Under the pieces are notes generated by a model that ran no database searches, had not been told where the DNA came from, and saw only the letters and a list, made by a program, of their open reading frames with translations. A stretch of DNA of 64,000 bases from Haematobia irritans (Eukaryota > Arthropoda > Insecta > Diptera > Muscidae), in assembly GCF_050003625.1 (NCBI RefSeq), contig NC_134399.1, forward strand, positions 38,704,671 through 38,768,670, written 5' to 3'. Made by a program: the position numbers and the translations under genes. The number at the start of each line of letters is the position of its first letter. Position 1 is the stretch's first letter. Shown here piece after piece: positions 47,814-59,284 of the stretch.

Positions 47814-48601
47814 CAGCATTTCAAAGTTCCATTTCATCCTCATCGCTCCCACAGACTCGTAAATGACACTGCAACAATCGCCAACTGTGATAGTATTTTT
47901 CCATCACTATTCGCATGAAAATATTTTGCCATCACTATTGTTACAAAAGCCATTTTATATTTTGTGAAACACCGAGCGCAACTAGCTTCTTATAATTTAT
48001 TTAAATAAAAACAATAATGAAGTGCTGAAAACATAGTTATTTCGCTTAAAAATGTGAAAGGTATATTGGTGAACAATTTTTGACTTTCCAAATGGAATAA
48101 AGTGATATTTTTTCAAATATTTTGCCAGACACGCTGCCTCCATTGGGAATAAAAGCACTGGCTGATAGACGCTAAAACATGTAACTTGCAACTTGTAACT
48201 CAACATCAATCTTTTATTAATGCATAAAATATGTTATATGTGATGTGGTAGTCGTATAAATGTTATATTTATGCGAATTTATAAATGTTTAATAAAATTA
48301 ATAAACATCTAAACAATCGTGTTTTACTTGACCACATTGATTCTTAAAATGCACTTTCAACTATCTTAAAATGCACTTTCTCTGATTGTTTGAAGGGGCT
48401 CTTATTGGCGTCCTTCTAAATGTATCCAGAAGGGCACCTAATAATTGCACTCATGCGGTACTTTTTTGTAGTAACTTGGCGTGGTACAACTTTTCAATAG
48501 TGACGGCGCTTTTCCGAGGAGTTTTGGATATCGTATACGACTGTTTTCGACGTAGTGGGAATTCTCAGAAGCGCCACCAAATTCAAAAAATGTTGGCAGG
48601 G
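47814..48601 (+). mobile_element. CCCTGCCA-family element, copy 3
   Basis: About 788 bp, left end slightly truncated (starts CAGCATTTC), right end AAATGTTGGCAGGG. The shared frame at 48386-48601 (FEGALIGVLLN...LFCSNLAWYNFSI...DCFRR...IQKMLAG) is open. Confidence 0.88.
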
Positions 48602-49609
48602 ATTCAGTATACATTTGTAAATGTTTTTATTTAAATTTTTATTAAAGCATATCGACAACACCTATCAGAGTTGCCATAGATATACCTAAGTCATATTTTT
48701 TTTATCTATAGATAAAAAAATATGATAATTGTATAATTATAATTATACAATTATTTTTCGAGCTTTATGGACAGATATAGATTAAGGAACATGGTTAATA
48801 GAGCCATTGAAAAGAAAACGCCAGATACAAATCTATACACGCCTGGACTGTGACATATTCTTAATGGAAATCGCGGAACTGGTACGATTGGTCTCGGCTG
48901 CGGCTTAGCTCGCCGGATGGGGGGATTCTTGTTCCGCTGAAGGCATCACAAAATAATTATCGTACCATATTTTATTTAAATCGAACTGACTGTTACAGAA
49001 GTGGATAGACAAAAAAATGAATCAGAATTGAAGTGTAATATTTGGAAATTCATCGACCGTTACATTTCAAATTCAATTCCAAATTTCGGCTTTATGTGTG
49101 AGACAGATGTTAATGTCTCAATAGGCTATGCCCACCCCATATGACTTTACAGTCATCCATGGTGTTTTCGTCGCCTATGAAATTTGGAAACACCCCTAAA
49201 TAATATGATCCGAACTCTACATGCCTGTTACATTTTCAGCACTATTTTCAAATATTTAAGACATTGTTAATTCGTTTTACAGTCTACTTTACAAAATTTT
49301 ATTATTATTTGGAAATATGTAACTAAATTAATTATTTCTAAATTATAATTATAATGAACAGTAAAAATTTACTGTAAAAAATGTTTACAAAAAAAATATA
49401 TAAACAATTAAAGATTGATAACAAAAAAATATAGTGTATTTTTTTTTATATTAAGCTATACATATATTTTAATTAGAGTATTGTGGAAATTTATTTTTAA
49501 ATTTTGTCAAAGTATTACGTGCACATCATACTTCAAGAAAATTTCTTACGATTAACGAATGCATTATATATAGATTTTTTTTACATAGATTTTTAATCTG
49601 GATCTCAAA
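48602..49609. other. intergenic, no gene recognised
   Basis: AT-rich with a short palindrome TATAATTGTATAATTATAATTATACAATTA-like region around 48722-48752. A GC-richer stretch at 48840-48950 has no recognisable product. Confidence 0.45.
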
Positions 49610-50290
49610 ATAGATTTTGAGATTAATAGGATTTATATATTTTTTTTTTTTTTTTTGTATATTTCTACATTTGTTTAATTTTACTTTTTCATCAATTTGC
49701 CTAATTTTACATTCAGTATATTTTTATGTTTATTTAATTTTATTTCCATTTATTAATAACAATTTAACTTGTTTGTATTATTATTTATTTATTAGTATTT
49801 TATAATTAATTTATTAATATTATATATAGATTTCTACATATATTTAATTATTTTATTTATTTAGTTAAATTTCATATTTATTTATTAATATTTCTATATT
49901 AATTTAAATAATTTAATTTTGATTTATATTTTGTATTTTACTATCTACTTCTATTTTCATTTTATTGATGTATATTTATATATTAAAAAATATTTTTTTA
50001 GATTTTTATATTTATTTTATTATTTGAATTTACATTTATTATTATTATTTTTATATTTTTTTTTTTTGGTGATTTGTTTATTTTGTATTACTTTTATTTA
50101 TTTATTTTTTTTTTTTTTTTATTTTTCCATAATTTTTTTTTTTTTTATCATGTATTTTATAATTATTTTGTTGTTTATTCATTTTATTACGTTATTTTAT
50201 TATAGTTTTTTTTTTTTACAGATTCTTAAAACATATTTATCTTTGATTTTTTTAAATTAATTTTACCATTTTATCAAATATAATTAGCTA
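49610..50290. repeat. T-rich low-complexity tract
   Basis: Nearly 700 bases of T runs and TTTA/TTTAT motifs on the plus strand. Open frames here (Phe/Leu/Tyr/Ile only) are artefacts of composition. Confidence 0.9.
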
Positions 50291-51152
50291 CAATCAAATT
50301 TACACTTTTTTTAGTATATTGTAAAATAATATATTGTAAAATAATTGTATCGTTGTTGTAAACTATTTGATTTTGTGTTTCGGAAATACTAGCAATAATG
50401 TAATATTTTAATATACATATTTAAATTTTACATTTTTTTATAATGGGATATTTTTCTTCACCTTTGGTATTCTGGTGTATTTATGTAAATTTGTTTGTAT
50501 TTTTTTTTAATAGTATCTTGGAAAATATCGACACTATAATAATTTTCAATTAATTACAACATTAAAATATAATCTCTTAAGATGTAATAGTTCTCAATAT
50601 TAAGTGCATATAATTATTTTTCACAAATTCCTTATTCATTTTGATCTCTTGTTCTATATTGAGCGATAACTTTCCTTCCTTTGGATATTTTGTACCACAT
50701 ACTTAGATTAGGTTAGCGCCTTTCAGTTTATGATACTTTCGAAGTATGAAGTATTCCAGTCAAGGGATATCATACTCGAAGGCATCTGACTGTTAGTTAG
50801 TCGTTAAGGACAACACAAAGGACGATATTGGTTTAGTATTTTAACATAAACTCTTCTCACCACTGCTCCTAAAAATTATGCTACAATCTTTTCCTTGCTC
50901 GGAATCATCTTTTCCTTGTAGTGTCATCTACCGTACCGCATTATACTTCCCACGCTAACAAAAACTGGTGGCCTGGATTCCTCAGCGCCATCTAACTTCA
51001 CCTATGTCTACTTGAGCACATGTGAGCCACGTGTAAAATGCATGAGATGGCGTATATTGCCAAAAAACCTAATTTGTTCAAAGCAAAGATTTTGCCAAAT
51101 TACAATTTAATAATCGGAATATTCATTCGGATTTATTCATGATCTTTGTTTT

Positions 51153-51153
<1 letters not shown>
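50291..51153. other. intergenic, no gene recognised
   Basis: AT-rich, grading to a more mixed sequence at 50700-51060 without coding signal. Confidence 0.45.
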
Positions 51154-51187
<34 letters not shown>

Positions 51188-51222
51188 CACACACATATAC
51201 CTACATATATACATATATATAC

Positions 51223-51299
<77 letters not shown>

Positions 51300-51300
51300 C
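51154..51300. repeat. (TA)n microsatellite
   Basis: Almost pure TA dinucleotides with CATACA/ACACACA interruptions at 51182-51240. Expected to be length-polymorphic and prone to assembly error. Confidence 0.97.
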
Positions 51301-52200
51301 ATACATATATACGCGGCGAATTTATAGCTAAAGTTTCCAGTTACAGTTTTTGCTTTATATATTTAGAAAAAAATTGCATTTCGATTCTCAATTAAATGCT
51401 TTATCAATGAAATACACACTAGGAAAATTTTTTTGCACAACAAGTGGATTTTTTTAGTCTTTATAATTTAAATAAATCTATAACAATTAAAGTAAAAAGA
51501 AATGAGAAAATTTTATTTCCAACAAGATCATGAATGTCACCGCAAAATGGAATTTATTAACACAATTGACACAATCACTTTATATTTCTTACCTTCCTCC
51601 TCAAAATCGAATAAAAAGCAAAATAAAATTAATAAATTGCACTGTATGATATCTTCATTACAATTATTAAAAATCGCGTGGTCTGCGGAATATACACTTT
51701 AATTTTACTCCAGAACTAGTTGTGACTTGGGTGATGACTCGAACAAGAAAGAGCGAGATCAAAGCTTCGATCATTCCAAATCGACTCTCTTTAAAAAAAA
51801 AAAAAACATCCCTGTCCTATGTCAATGTTGTCGCTTATCAATATCATTGGCCACACTTCAATAAATCGTCCAACCAAAAAATACAATGGGAACTCAAAAG
51901 TAATTTCAAAGAAAATACTAAAAAAGTTTTACATAGTAGCCGTCACAGGACTGTACATGTTTCGGTTCGGGCGAATGAACTTTTCCACAGCCTTTAGTAT
52001 AGATCTGGCTGGGAGAGTTATCGAAAAATAACTGTATAATTAGATATAATGCATTTGGACGTCAATTGCCTGTTTCGGTATCAGGCTAACATGAAATATA
52101 ATATTTTTTTTACTTAAGCAATTCATTTAGCGCATTACAATAAGCTACACTGAAAGATATTACAATCTTATATGAAAAAATTAAGAAATAACAATCCTAT
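51301..52200. other. intergenic; weak Tc1-like trace
   Basis: FYFQQDHECHRKMEF in the frame at 51502-51640 faintly recalls the second catalytic box of a Tc1-like transposase, but neighbouring motifs and termini are missing. Otherwise nothing recognisable. Confidence 0.3.
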
Positions 52201-52210
52201 ATGAAAATAT

Positions 52211-52408
52211 AAGGTGGGTATTAAGTTCGAGTTTAGCCGCTAAGTCGTCATCAATAAATCAGCAAAAAAGGCATAAAATTATACATATTTGTTGCAGATT
52301 TCATTATAACTTGATGGGGAATATCCCAAAGCAAATTTCCACAAAGTTTGTATTCCTTAAAATGTATTAATAAAGAAAAGTAGCGGCTAAACTCGAACTT
52401 AATAACAA
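52211..52408. mobile_element. MITE, GGTGGGTATTAAGTTCGAG family
   Basis: About 200 bp. AAGGTGGGTATTAAGTTCG at the left and CGAACTTAATAACAACAC at the right, with GTTTAGCCGCTA / TAGCGGCTAAAC extending the inverted ends to over 25 bp. Related copies at 5491-5711 and 28726-28890. Confidence 0.85.
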
Positions 52409-52429
52409 CACAAAAAAAAAATTTGTTTC

Positions 52430-53750
52430 TGATTCAATCACGAAATTAATTGATCCAATTAATTTTTTAATTGAAATGTCACGAAAATGATAGTATCAAT
52501 CACAGTGTTAATTGTGCATAGAAAAAATTCTTCATTAAAAAATTAATTTATTTTATTAGCAAATTTCAATTAATTTTTTAATTTATTCAATTAAAAATTT
52601 AATTAATGTTGATTGAAAAAGTCAATTAATTTTTTTATTAAAAAAGGTAACTATTTTCAATTACTTTCTGAATTGGCTGGCAGGGTCTAAGCCAGCATTT
52701 CAATGTTCCATTTCATCCTCATCGCTACCACAGACTCGTAAGTGACACTGCAACAATCGCCAACTGTGCTAGAATTTTGCCATCACTATTCGCATGAAAG
52801 TATTTTGCCATCACTATTGTTACAAGAGCCATTTTATATTTTGTGAAACACCAAGCGCAACTGGCTTATTATAATTTATTTCAATGAAAACGAAAATAAA
52901 GTGCTGAAAACATAGTTATTACGCTTAAAATTGTGAAAAGTAAATTGGTGAACAATTTTTGACTTTCCAAATGGAATAAAGTGATAGTTTTTCAAATATT
53001 TTTCCAGACACGCTGCCTCCATTGGGAATAAAAGTACTGGCTGATAGACGCTACAACATTTAACTTACAACTTGTAACTCAACATCAATCTCTTATTAAT
53101 GCATAAAAATGTGTTAAATGTGATGTGATAGCCGTATAAATGTTATATTTATGAGAATTTATAAATGTTTCATAAAATTAATAAACATCTAAACAATCGT
53201 GTTTTACTTGACCACAATGATTCTTTTAAAACTATCTTAAAATGCACTTTGTCTGATTGTTTGAAGGGGCTCTTATTGGCGTCCTTCTAAATGTATCCAG
53301 AAGGGCTCCTAATAATTGCACTCATGCGATACTTTTTTGTAGTAACTTGGCGTGGTACAACTTCTCAATAGTGACGGCGCTTTTCCGAGGAGTTTTGGAT
53401 ATCGTATACGACTGTTTTCGACGTAGTGGGGATTCTCTGAAGCGCCCCCAAATTCAAAAAATGTTGGCAGGGGAGTGTTTATTTCGATTGATTGTTTGAA
53501 ATACATTTTTATTTAAAAATTTAAAAAGTGTTCATCATTTTTTTACTGACTTAGTCTTCCGAATTTGATTAAAAAGTTAATTTTATCAATTAATTTTTTA
53601 ATTAAAAATTTTAAAATTTTCAATAATTGACTTAATTAACTTAATGTTTCTATCTTGATTAAAAAGTTAATTGTATTAATTAATTTATTAATTAATCAAT
53701 CAATTAACTTTTTAATTGGAAATATTTTGGTGATGTTTTTTTCTGTGCAC
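52430..53750. repeat. AT-rich AATTAATTTTTTAATTG repeat split by an insertion
   Basis: The flanks 52430-52680 and 53500-53750 share ATTAATTTTTTAATTGAAA words in both orientations, with the CCCTGCCA element inserted between them. The right flank ends in TTTTTTTCTGTGCACC, the left begins near CACAAAAAAAAAATTTG. The same family recurs at 61540-61760. Confidence 0.6.
52690..53472 (+). mobile_element. CCCTGCCA-family element, copy 4
   Basis: GCCAGCATTTCAATGTTCC at the left, AAATGTTGGCAGGG at the right, about 783 bp, no internal MITE. The shared frame at 53257-53472 is open, with a few amino-acid differences from copy 3 (for example NSQKRH against DSLKRP). Confidence 0.88.
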
Positions 53751-54540
53751 CTTTAATACAAAGTCGAGTTTTTCGTGAATAGTCGATTTTCCACTATTCA
53801 TCTTCGATGTGATATTTTAATTAATGGGCAATACTGGCTGCTGTGTAATCGGTGAACATTTCGGTAATCGATGTGGTCTATCTAGTGTCATAGTTTAACA
53901 TATTTGTTTTTGTTAAAGTTATTGTAAATAATGCAATGCGATTGGAAATTAAAAACATACACGGAAATATAAACAAATTCTAACGATCTAGTGTGATGGT
54001 TAGTTATTCACAAAATTCAGAGTGCATTCCAAAATTGGAACAATAAAGTATTGTACAGTGGTTAAAAGCAAATATCACGCAGCCATCAAAAAACAAAAGA
54101 TTTCTGTGTGATTTATATCTATCAAGTAATCCTCAACGATTACTTATATATTACTAGGGGTTATATATACATAAGAATTGAGCATTAAATGTTATATTGT
54201 AATGCAAAAGTAGACTTTACAAAATTTGTATTTTTAAGTGCTCGATGTTTTGGTTGTTTGAAGCAAAAGGGCAAACTTTTCTATAATGTCCTGATTTGGT
54301 AAACGGTAAAAGCAAAACCAATGTTAGACTAATGATTACTATTGTAGATGGGCTATGCATATAAGGTAAAAGTGGGGAACAAAAAGACTATTATTTACAA
54401 ATAGAAAAGTTGGACATATGAGTTTAGATCCTCGTAATCTTACTATCAGATAGTAAAACCAAATATTCTAAAATGTGCTTTGGTTTCCCAATGTGTCGCT
54501 GCTGGATACCTATTAGAAGAAATAGTTGCAGTTTTCCATT
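53751..54540. other. intergenic 5' of Rab40
   Basis: No gene recognised. Some of it may be 5' UTR or first-intron sequence of Rab40. Confidence 0.4.
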
Positions 54541-54890
54541 AAGATCATAGAATGTGAATAAAGAGATTATGGGATAACGAATTGTATTGGAAAGCATAAC
54601 TTGGATCTACGACTACTCAGACTAGTCATCATGTGGTTACTAAATATTCTGGGACAATGGAAACCTTGTCGCAATTATAAACAAGAACTAACACCATATT
54701 GGGTTAGTAATAAAATAAGATCATAAAATGTGAATAAAGAGATAACGGGATAACGAATTGTATTGGAAAGCATAACTTGGATCTACAGCTATTCAGAGTA
54801 GGCATCATGTGGTTACTAAATATTCTGGGACAGTGGAAACCTTGTCCCAGTTATAAACAAGAACTAACACCATATTGGAAATATGGACAT
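54541..54890 (+). repeat. 176-bp tandem duplication upstream of Rab40
   Basis: AAGATCATAGAATGTGAATA at 54541 recurs at 54717 as AAGATCATAAAATGTGAATA. The two units stay alike through AACAAGAACTAACACCATAT, at roughly 93% by eye. Confidence 0.9.
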
Positions 54891-55210
54891 CTTAAAAATT
54901 TTTAGTGTACGATAGAAAGAGCGATCACCCCCATGTGGTTGAAATTTACTGGTCCTAGCTCTCGACGTAAAGATTTTGCTCTCAACAAAGCTTAAAGCAA
55001 TTATGCTGACCAGCAGATAATTTCGACCAATTAAATTCTTAATATTGTTCTAATACTACGTTCATATAACAAACGATATTGCGCTTTTTAACATGGGGAA
55101 TCCATCTTTAGTGTGAATGAACGGAGCTTCTCTAAAGCAGGACAATTAACACAAAGCTTTATTAAATCTTTTTTTTTTTTTGTTTTTCTTATTTACAGTC
55201 AATAAATAAC

Positions 55211-56288
55211 ATGACGAAGGACTATGATTACTTGTTAAAAGTATTATTAGTGGGAGATAGCGATGTCGGAAAGCACGAAATTCTGTCTGGTTTGGAAGAT
55301 GCCTCTGAAAGTCCGTTTTGTAGTGGCAATGGTAATTTATGTTTCCGATTTAAAAAACTTTTATAATAAATATTTTCTTTCTATTTTAAGCCTACAAGAC
55401 GACTACTATACTATTAGAAGGAAAAAGAGTTAAACTTCAGCTATGGGACACTTCCGGCCAAGGTCGATTCTGTACAATAATACGTTCATATTCGCGAGGA
55501 GCCCAAGGAATTATTTTGGTTTATGACATTACAAATAAATGGAGTTTTGATGGCATAGATCGATGGCTTAAGGAAGTTGAAGAGGTATTATTTGTGTTTT
55601 TACAATCTAGTTACAATCTTTAGGTTACTTTATACACGCGTTGTATTATTTTTGACGTATTTGTACTAGGAACAACTTTTTGATGTCGACTTTTCGAATT
55701 GTACACATTCTTTTAAATTAAATTAAATTGTAACAATATGTATTCGAATTACGTTATATATAATGATATAAAAGATATACTCTTTTTACTTAGCACGCTC
55801 CTGGTATACCGAAAGTTCTTGTTGGAAATAGACTCCACTTGGCATTTAAAAGACAAGTTGCAGCTAAACAAGCAGAATTGTATGCTACACGTCATAATAT
55901 GTCATGCTTCGAAATATCCCCTCTATGTGATTTTAACATAAGAGAATCATTTTGCGAATTGGCGCGCATGGCTCTCCATAGAAACGGAATGGAACGTATA
56001 TGGCGAAACAATAAAGGTAAGAATGCTCGATTGCCTAAATAAAATGATTCAATACGTCATCTTTTTACAGTGCTAACGCTGCAGGAACTATGCTGTCGAA
56101 CTATAGTAAGGCGAACCACAGTTTATGCCATTGAATCGTTACCCTTACCTCCATCCGTAAAATCAACATTAAAATCATACGCATTAACGACATCTCACTG
56201 TTTTAATACCTTAACTAGTAGTTCCAAAAGCAAAAATCGATGTAAAACGCCGGTTGGCTCTGGCCGAAATAGTTGTCGTATTGCGTGA
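55211..56288 (+). CDS. Rab40: Rab40, Rab GTPase with SOCS box
   Basis: Rab-like small GTPase that serves as substrate adaptor of a Cullin5 ubiquitin ligase (family knowledge). Exons 55211-55331, 55391-55584, 55794-56016 and 56071-56288, GT..AG borders, 756 bases, 251 aa. The leader ends right before ATG (AATAACATGACG). Motifs: P-loop [18 protein letters not shown] (G3), [11 protein letters not shown] (G4-like NRLH, typical for Rab40 in place of NKxD), EISPL (G5-like). The SOCS box is [28 protein letters not shown], followed by a [15 protein letters not shown]ul5-box-like stretch. The C-terminal CxIA gives a possible lipidation site. The usual P-loop Ser/Thr that binds Mg is His here. AATAAA lies at about 56338. 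Confidence 0.95.
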
Positions 56289-57274
56289 TCTTGCATAACA
56301 TATTTCAACAAAAATAAGGAAAATAATCGATATTCGTAATAAAAGTTGGACCCTCTGATACAGTTGACATAAATCCAGCTGCAATAGATTTATTACGGTG
56401 AAATCTTTGGATTAATGCCTGCTTTATTATATAGTATTTATTATTATTATTATATCATTAAATAATAAACAAAGTTGTTAAAATAACATTTTTGTTTGTA
56501 ATGTGTTTTTTTTTGTGAATTTAAAAACAAGTTCTTTGTACTCTGAGAACATAGTAACTTTGTAATTTATATTTGATTTTTTTCTACCTTTCTGGTTTTA
56601 ATAATAAAATATTGTATTCTAAACCTCGTGGTCTTTAGTTAATAATTGTTCTCATTTATCCAATTTTCATCGGTTTAGTGCAGGGAAATTGTAGAAACAA
56701 AATGATTAAATCTCAATTTATTAGATGATTTTTGGATACAAGCAAACCTTTGCCAACAAATAGTAGGATATATAGGAATAATAAATTATATTTTCATGAA
56801 AATGAAAATATACTCATACATACATATACATCATATACATCAGCATCCTCTACTTGCAGCAATACTATCAACCAATTATCAGAAAAAATCGGGTAATTCA
56901 CTAAACCCAAAGTGAACTACACTTGAAACTCACGAAAAAAGGTTTTGATGGTTGGCTACTGCCTAAACAAATTTGCAAGAATATTTCTTTTCCTTTCTCA
57001 AAGTCGATTTGAGTGCATTTGGCTGGGTTTGTTTTTGAGCGTGCTTCCTCTATCTTCATTCGTTTTGTTTGTTATTGTTGGTTTACTCTTCAATCATTTT
57101 TGTTGTTTTTGATTTCAGCTTAAAATCATGCATTGACTAAACTACAGTGGTAGCTTAACCAACAGAGGAAAAGTATGCTCGTCAAATTTATTTGGGCAAA
57201 GCCCTATAGACTGCAAGATTGTTGGATGTACAGCTGTTTCGGAATTACATATGCTCAACATACATGGGGAAAGC
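56289..57274. other. intergenic
   Basis: Rab40 3' UTR with AATAAA at about 56338 and again near 56462, then AT-rich sequence without coding signal. Confidence 0.5.
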
Positions 57275-57282
57275 TACTCCTA

Positions 57283-57586
57283 GGTTAGGTGGCAGCCCGA
57301 TGTATCAGGCTCACTTAGACTATGCAGTCCATTGTGATACCGCATTGGTGAACTTCCATGTTAAGCTCAATGACAAGGGACCTACATTTTATAGCCGAGT
57401 CCGAACGGCGTTCCACATTGCAGTGAAACCACTTAGAGAAACTTTGAAACACTTAGAAATGTCGCCGCCATTACTAAGGTGGGATTATCCACCGCTGATG
57501 AACTTTTTGGTGTTAGGTCGAAGCAGAAATCGAACCCACGACGTTGTGTATACATGGCGGGCATGCTAACCATTGCACCACGGTGG
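57283..57586 (-). mobile_element. tRNA-derived SINE with perfect 8-bp target duplication
   Basis: Read on the minus strand it begins CCACCGTGGTGCAATGGTTA, containing a perfect Pol III A box (TGGTGCAATGG). It continues to GTGGGTTCGATTTC, a near-consensus B box. A unique body follows, and the tail is GGGCTGCCACCTAACC. The identical octamer TACTCCTA flanks it at 57275-57282 and 57587-57594. The tRNA-like head and tail are both present, so this copy is full length. Truncated relatives lie at 9100, 19311, 21765 and 22243. Confidence 0.92.
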
Positions 57587-57594
57587 TACTCCTA

Positions 57595-58092
57595 AAAACT
57601 CTAATACACTTCCCGAAGTGTGTTCATTGCGCCGTAGGGAGAAGTCAAATTTGCACATGAAACTACTTCAATACAATAAATAACAGAAGACATTAGTAAT
57701 GAAAACCCCAATCTCTTCATAATATGAACTGGCATAAAAAACTTAGCGAGTAAAGCCTCCGAAGAGTGGGCACAACCTTCGAAAAAATAGAATCAACATG
57801 ATGTCCAAACCGAGTTTCCTATCCAACACTGCACCAAGACATCTCATTTCAGTAACGAAGGGATTCTATAACCATTGACTTGTATATTCAACTCTACTTC
57901 ATCATTTGTATGATAAAAGAACATAGTCTGGATTTAGAGTTATTTATAGCAATATCATTATCACAAACCCACAAACTGAAACAGCTAATTTTGTTGTTGT
58001 CATTACTATTATTTCTTTTGAAGCAATTATAACATGGTGTAAAATTAGTTAACAATAAGTTAAATAATAATTTTTAATTAATTTTATCAACG
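57595..58092. other. intergenic
   Basis: No gene recognised. It contains the 3' flank of the DNL zinc-finger gene; no AATAAA was seen close by, only an ATTAAA variant near 58065-58075. Confidence 0.45.
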
Positions 58093-58530
58093 TTAGTCTG
58101 ATTTTTCGAAACCAATTTTGGTAACATTCTCTCCTTTTTCTCTTAAGATTTCCTCTATATTCTTTTTTCCATTAAGGTCGCTGAACCAATTTAAATTATC
58201 TGCAATTATATGGTGATTGGAACAACCATCACACGTAACAATAACAACTCCTTTTGTATATGCTATTTTTGAAATGTGTTTCGAGTTACGGAGAGAACAG
58301 ATTTTACATGTATATACAAGGAGCATTTTTGATGATGGATCTGCAGGCATCTGTCCAATGGTATTTGAAGAGCAACATCGTTTATTCTTGTATTGTATGA
58401 GGTTTGCATAATCGAAAAATGACAACGTCCTGGGATTTGTATGTCTCGGATAGTTAGGCAATAGGTACTTGAAACAACCCGTACCAAGTCTTCCACGAGT
58501 AAATCTTGTGATATTGACAATGAATGACAT
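58093..58530 (-). CDS. DNL-type zinc finger protein, mitochondrial (DNLZ/Zim17/Tim15 type)
   Basis: Co-chaperone that keeps mitochondrial Hsp70 soluble in the matrix (family knowledge). 145 aa, ATG at 58530, stop at 58093, single exon. The N-terminal 50 residues are Arg/Lys-rich and nearly free of acidic residues, as in a mitochondrial presequence. The zinc domain starts at about residue 70: [14 protein letters not shown], then [19 protein letters not shown], giving two CxxC pairs and the family-defining DNL motif followed by WF. The C-terminal helix is [13 protein letters not shown]. Length and order fit the family. The start is the first ATG in frame. A dispersed repeat lies about 150 bases upstream, so the promoter is short. 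Confidence 0.93.
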   Translation of the reverse strand: MSFIVNITRFTRGRLGTGCFKYLLPNYPRHTNPRTLSFFDYANLIQYKNKRCCSSNTIGQMPADPSSKMLLVYTCKICSLRNSKHISKIAYTKGVVIVTCDGCSNHHIIADNLNWFSDLNGKKNIEEILREKGENVTKIGFEKSD

Positions 58531-58685
58531 TACAGCTGAAATACAAGATGGTCGTGTAAATTTAATAAAAAAATATCGATACACTTATGACAAAACCCCA
58601 TATCTTGAGATAGGACTATTTATCAAAAATTGTATGTTGTGTGTAGTTTTTGAAGCGGCATCTCTGCGAACATAATTTGCGAATT

Positions 58686-59284
58686 TTTATACCCTGCGCC
58701 GCACTGTGAAACGGGGTATTATAAGTTAATGCATATGTTTGCAACACCCAGAAGGAGACGAGATAGCCATTTGGTGTCTTTGGCAGTATTACTCAGGATC
58801 AGTCCCTGAGTCGATATAGCCGTCTCTCCGTCCGTCTGTCTGTGAACAGATTTTTGTAATCAAAGTCCAGGTCGATTTGCATGAAATTTTGCACAAGGAG
58901 TACAATTAGTAGTATCGTTAAGTGTGCAAAATTTGATTGAAATCGGTTCAGATTTAGTTATAGCTCCCATATATATGCTTCGCCCGATATGGACTTATAT
59001 GGCCCCAGAAGCCAGAGATTTACCCTGATTTGCTTGAAATTTTGTACAAGGAGTAAAAGTAGTAGTATCGTTAAGTGTGTTAAATTTTATTGAAATCGGT
59101 TCAGATACAGATATAGCTCTCATATATATATTTCGCCCGATATGGACTTATGTGGCCCCAGAAGCCAGAAATTTACCCTGATTTACTTGAAATTTTGCAC
59201 GAGGAGTACAATTAGTAGTATCGTCAAGTGTACTTAATTTGATTGAAATCAGTACAGATTGAGATATACATAGCTCTCATATAC
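58686..59284 (-). repeat. GAGCTATAT dispersed repeat, reversed copy
   Basis: Starts TTTTTATACCCTGCGCC, then CTCTCCGTCCGTCTGTCTG, then units of about 130 bp ending AGCTCCCATATATATGCTTC. It is the reverse of the 2438-3632 and 9627-9905 copies. A Tc1-like element has cut it at 59284. Confidence 0.8.

Noticed and set aside
49617..50260. Open frames coding Phe/Leu/Tyr-rich membrane proteins
   Set aside because: Pure result of T-rich low-complexity sequence.
51139..51327. Tyr/Ile repeat protein
   Set aside because: Translation of the (TA)n microsatellite.
57219..57569. 116-codon open frame
   Set aside because: Lies inside the reversed tRNA-derived SINE; no protein resemblance.
57283..57586. A genuine tRNA gene
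   Set aside because: A and B boxes are present, but the acceptor stem cannot pair and a SINE body plus tail follows.
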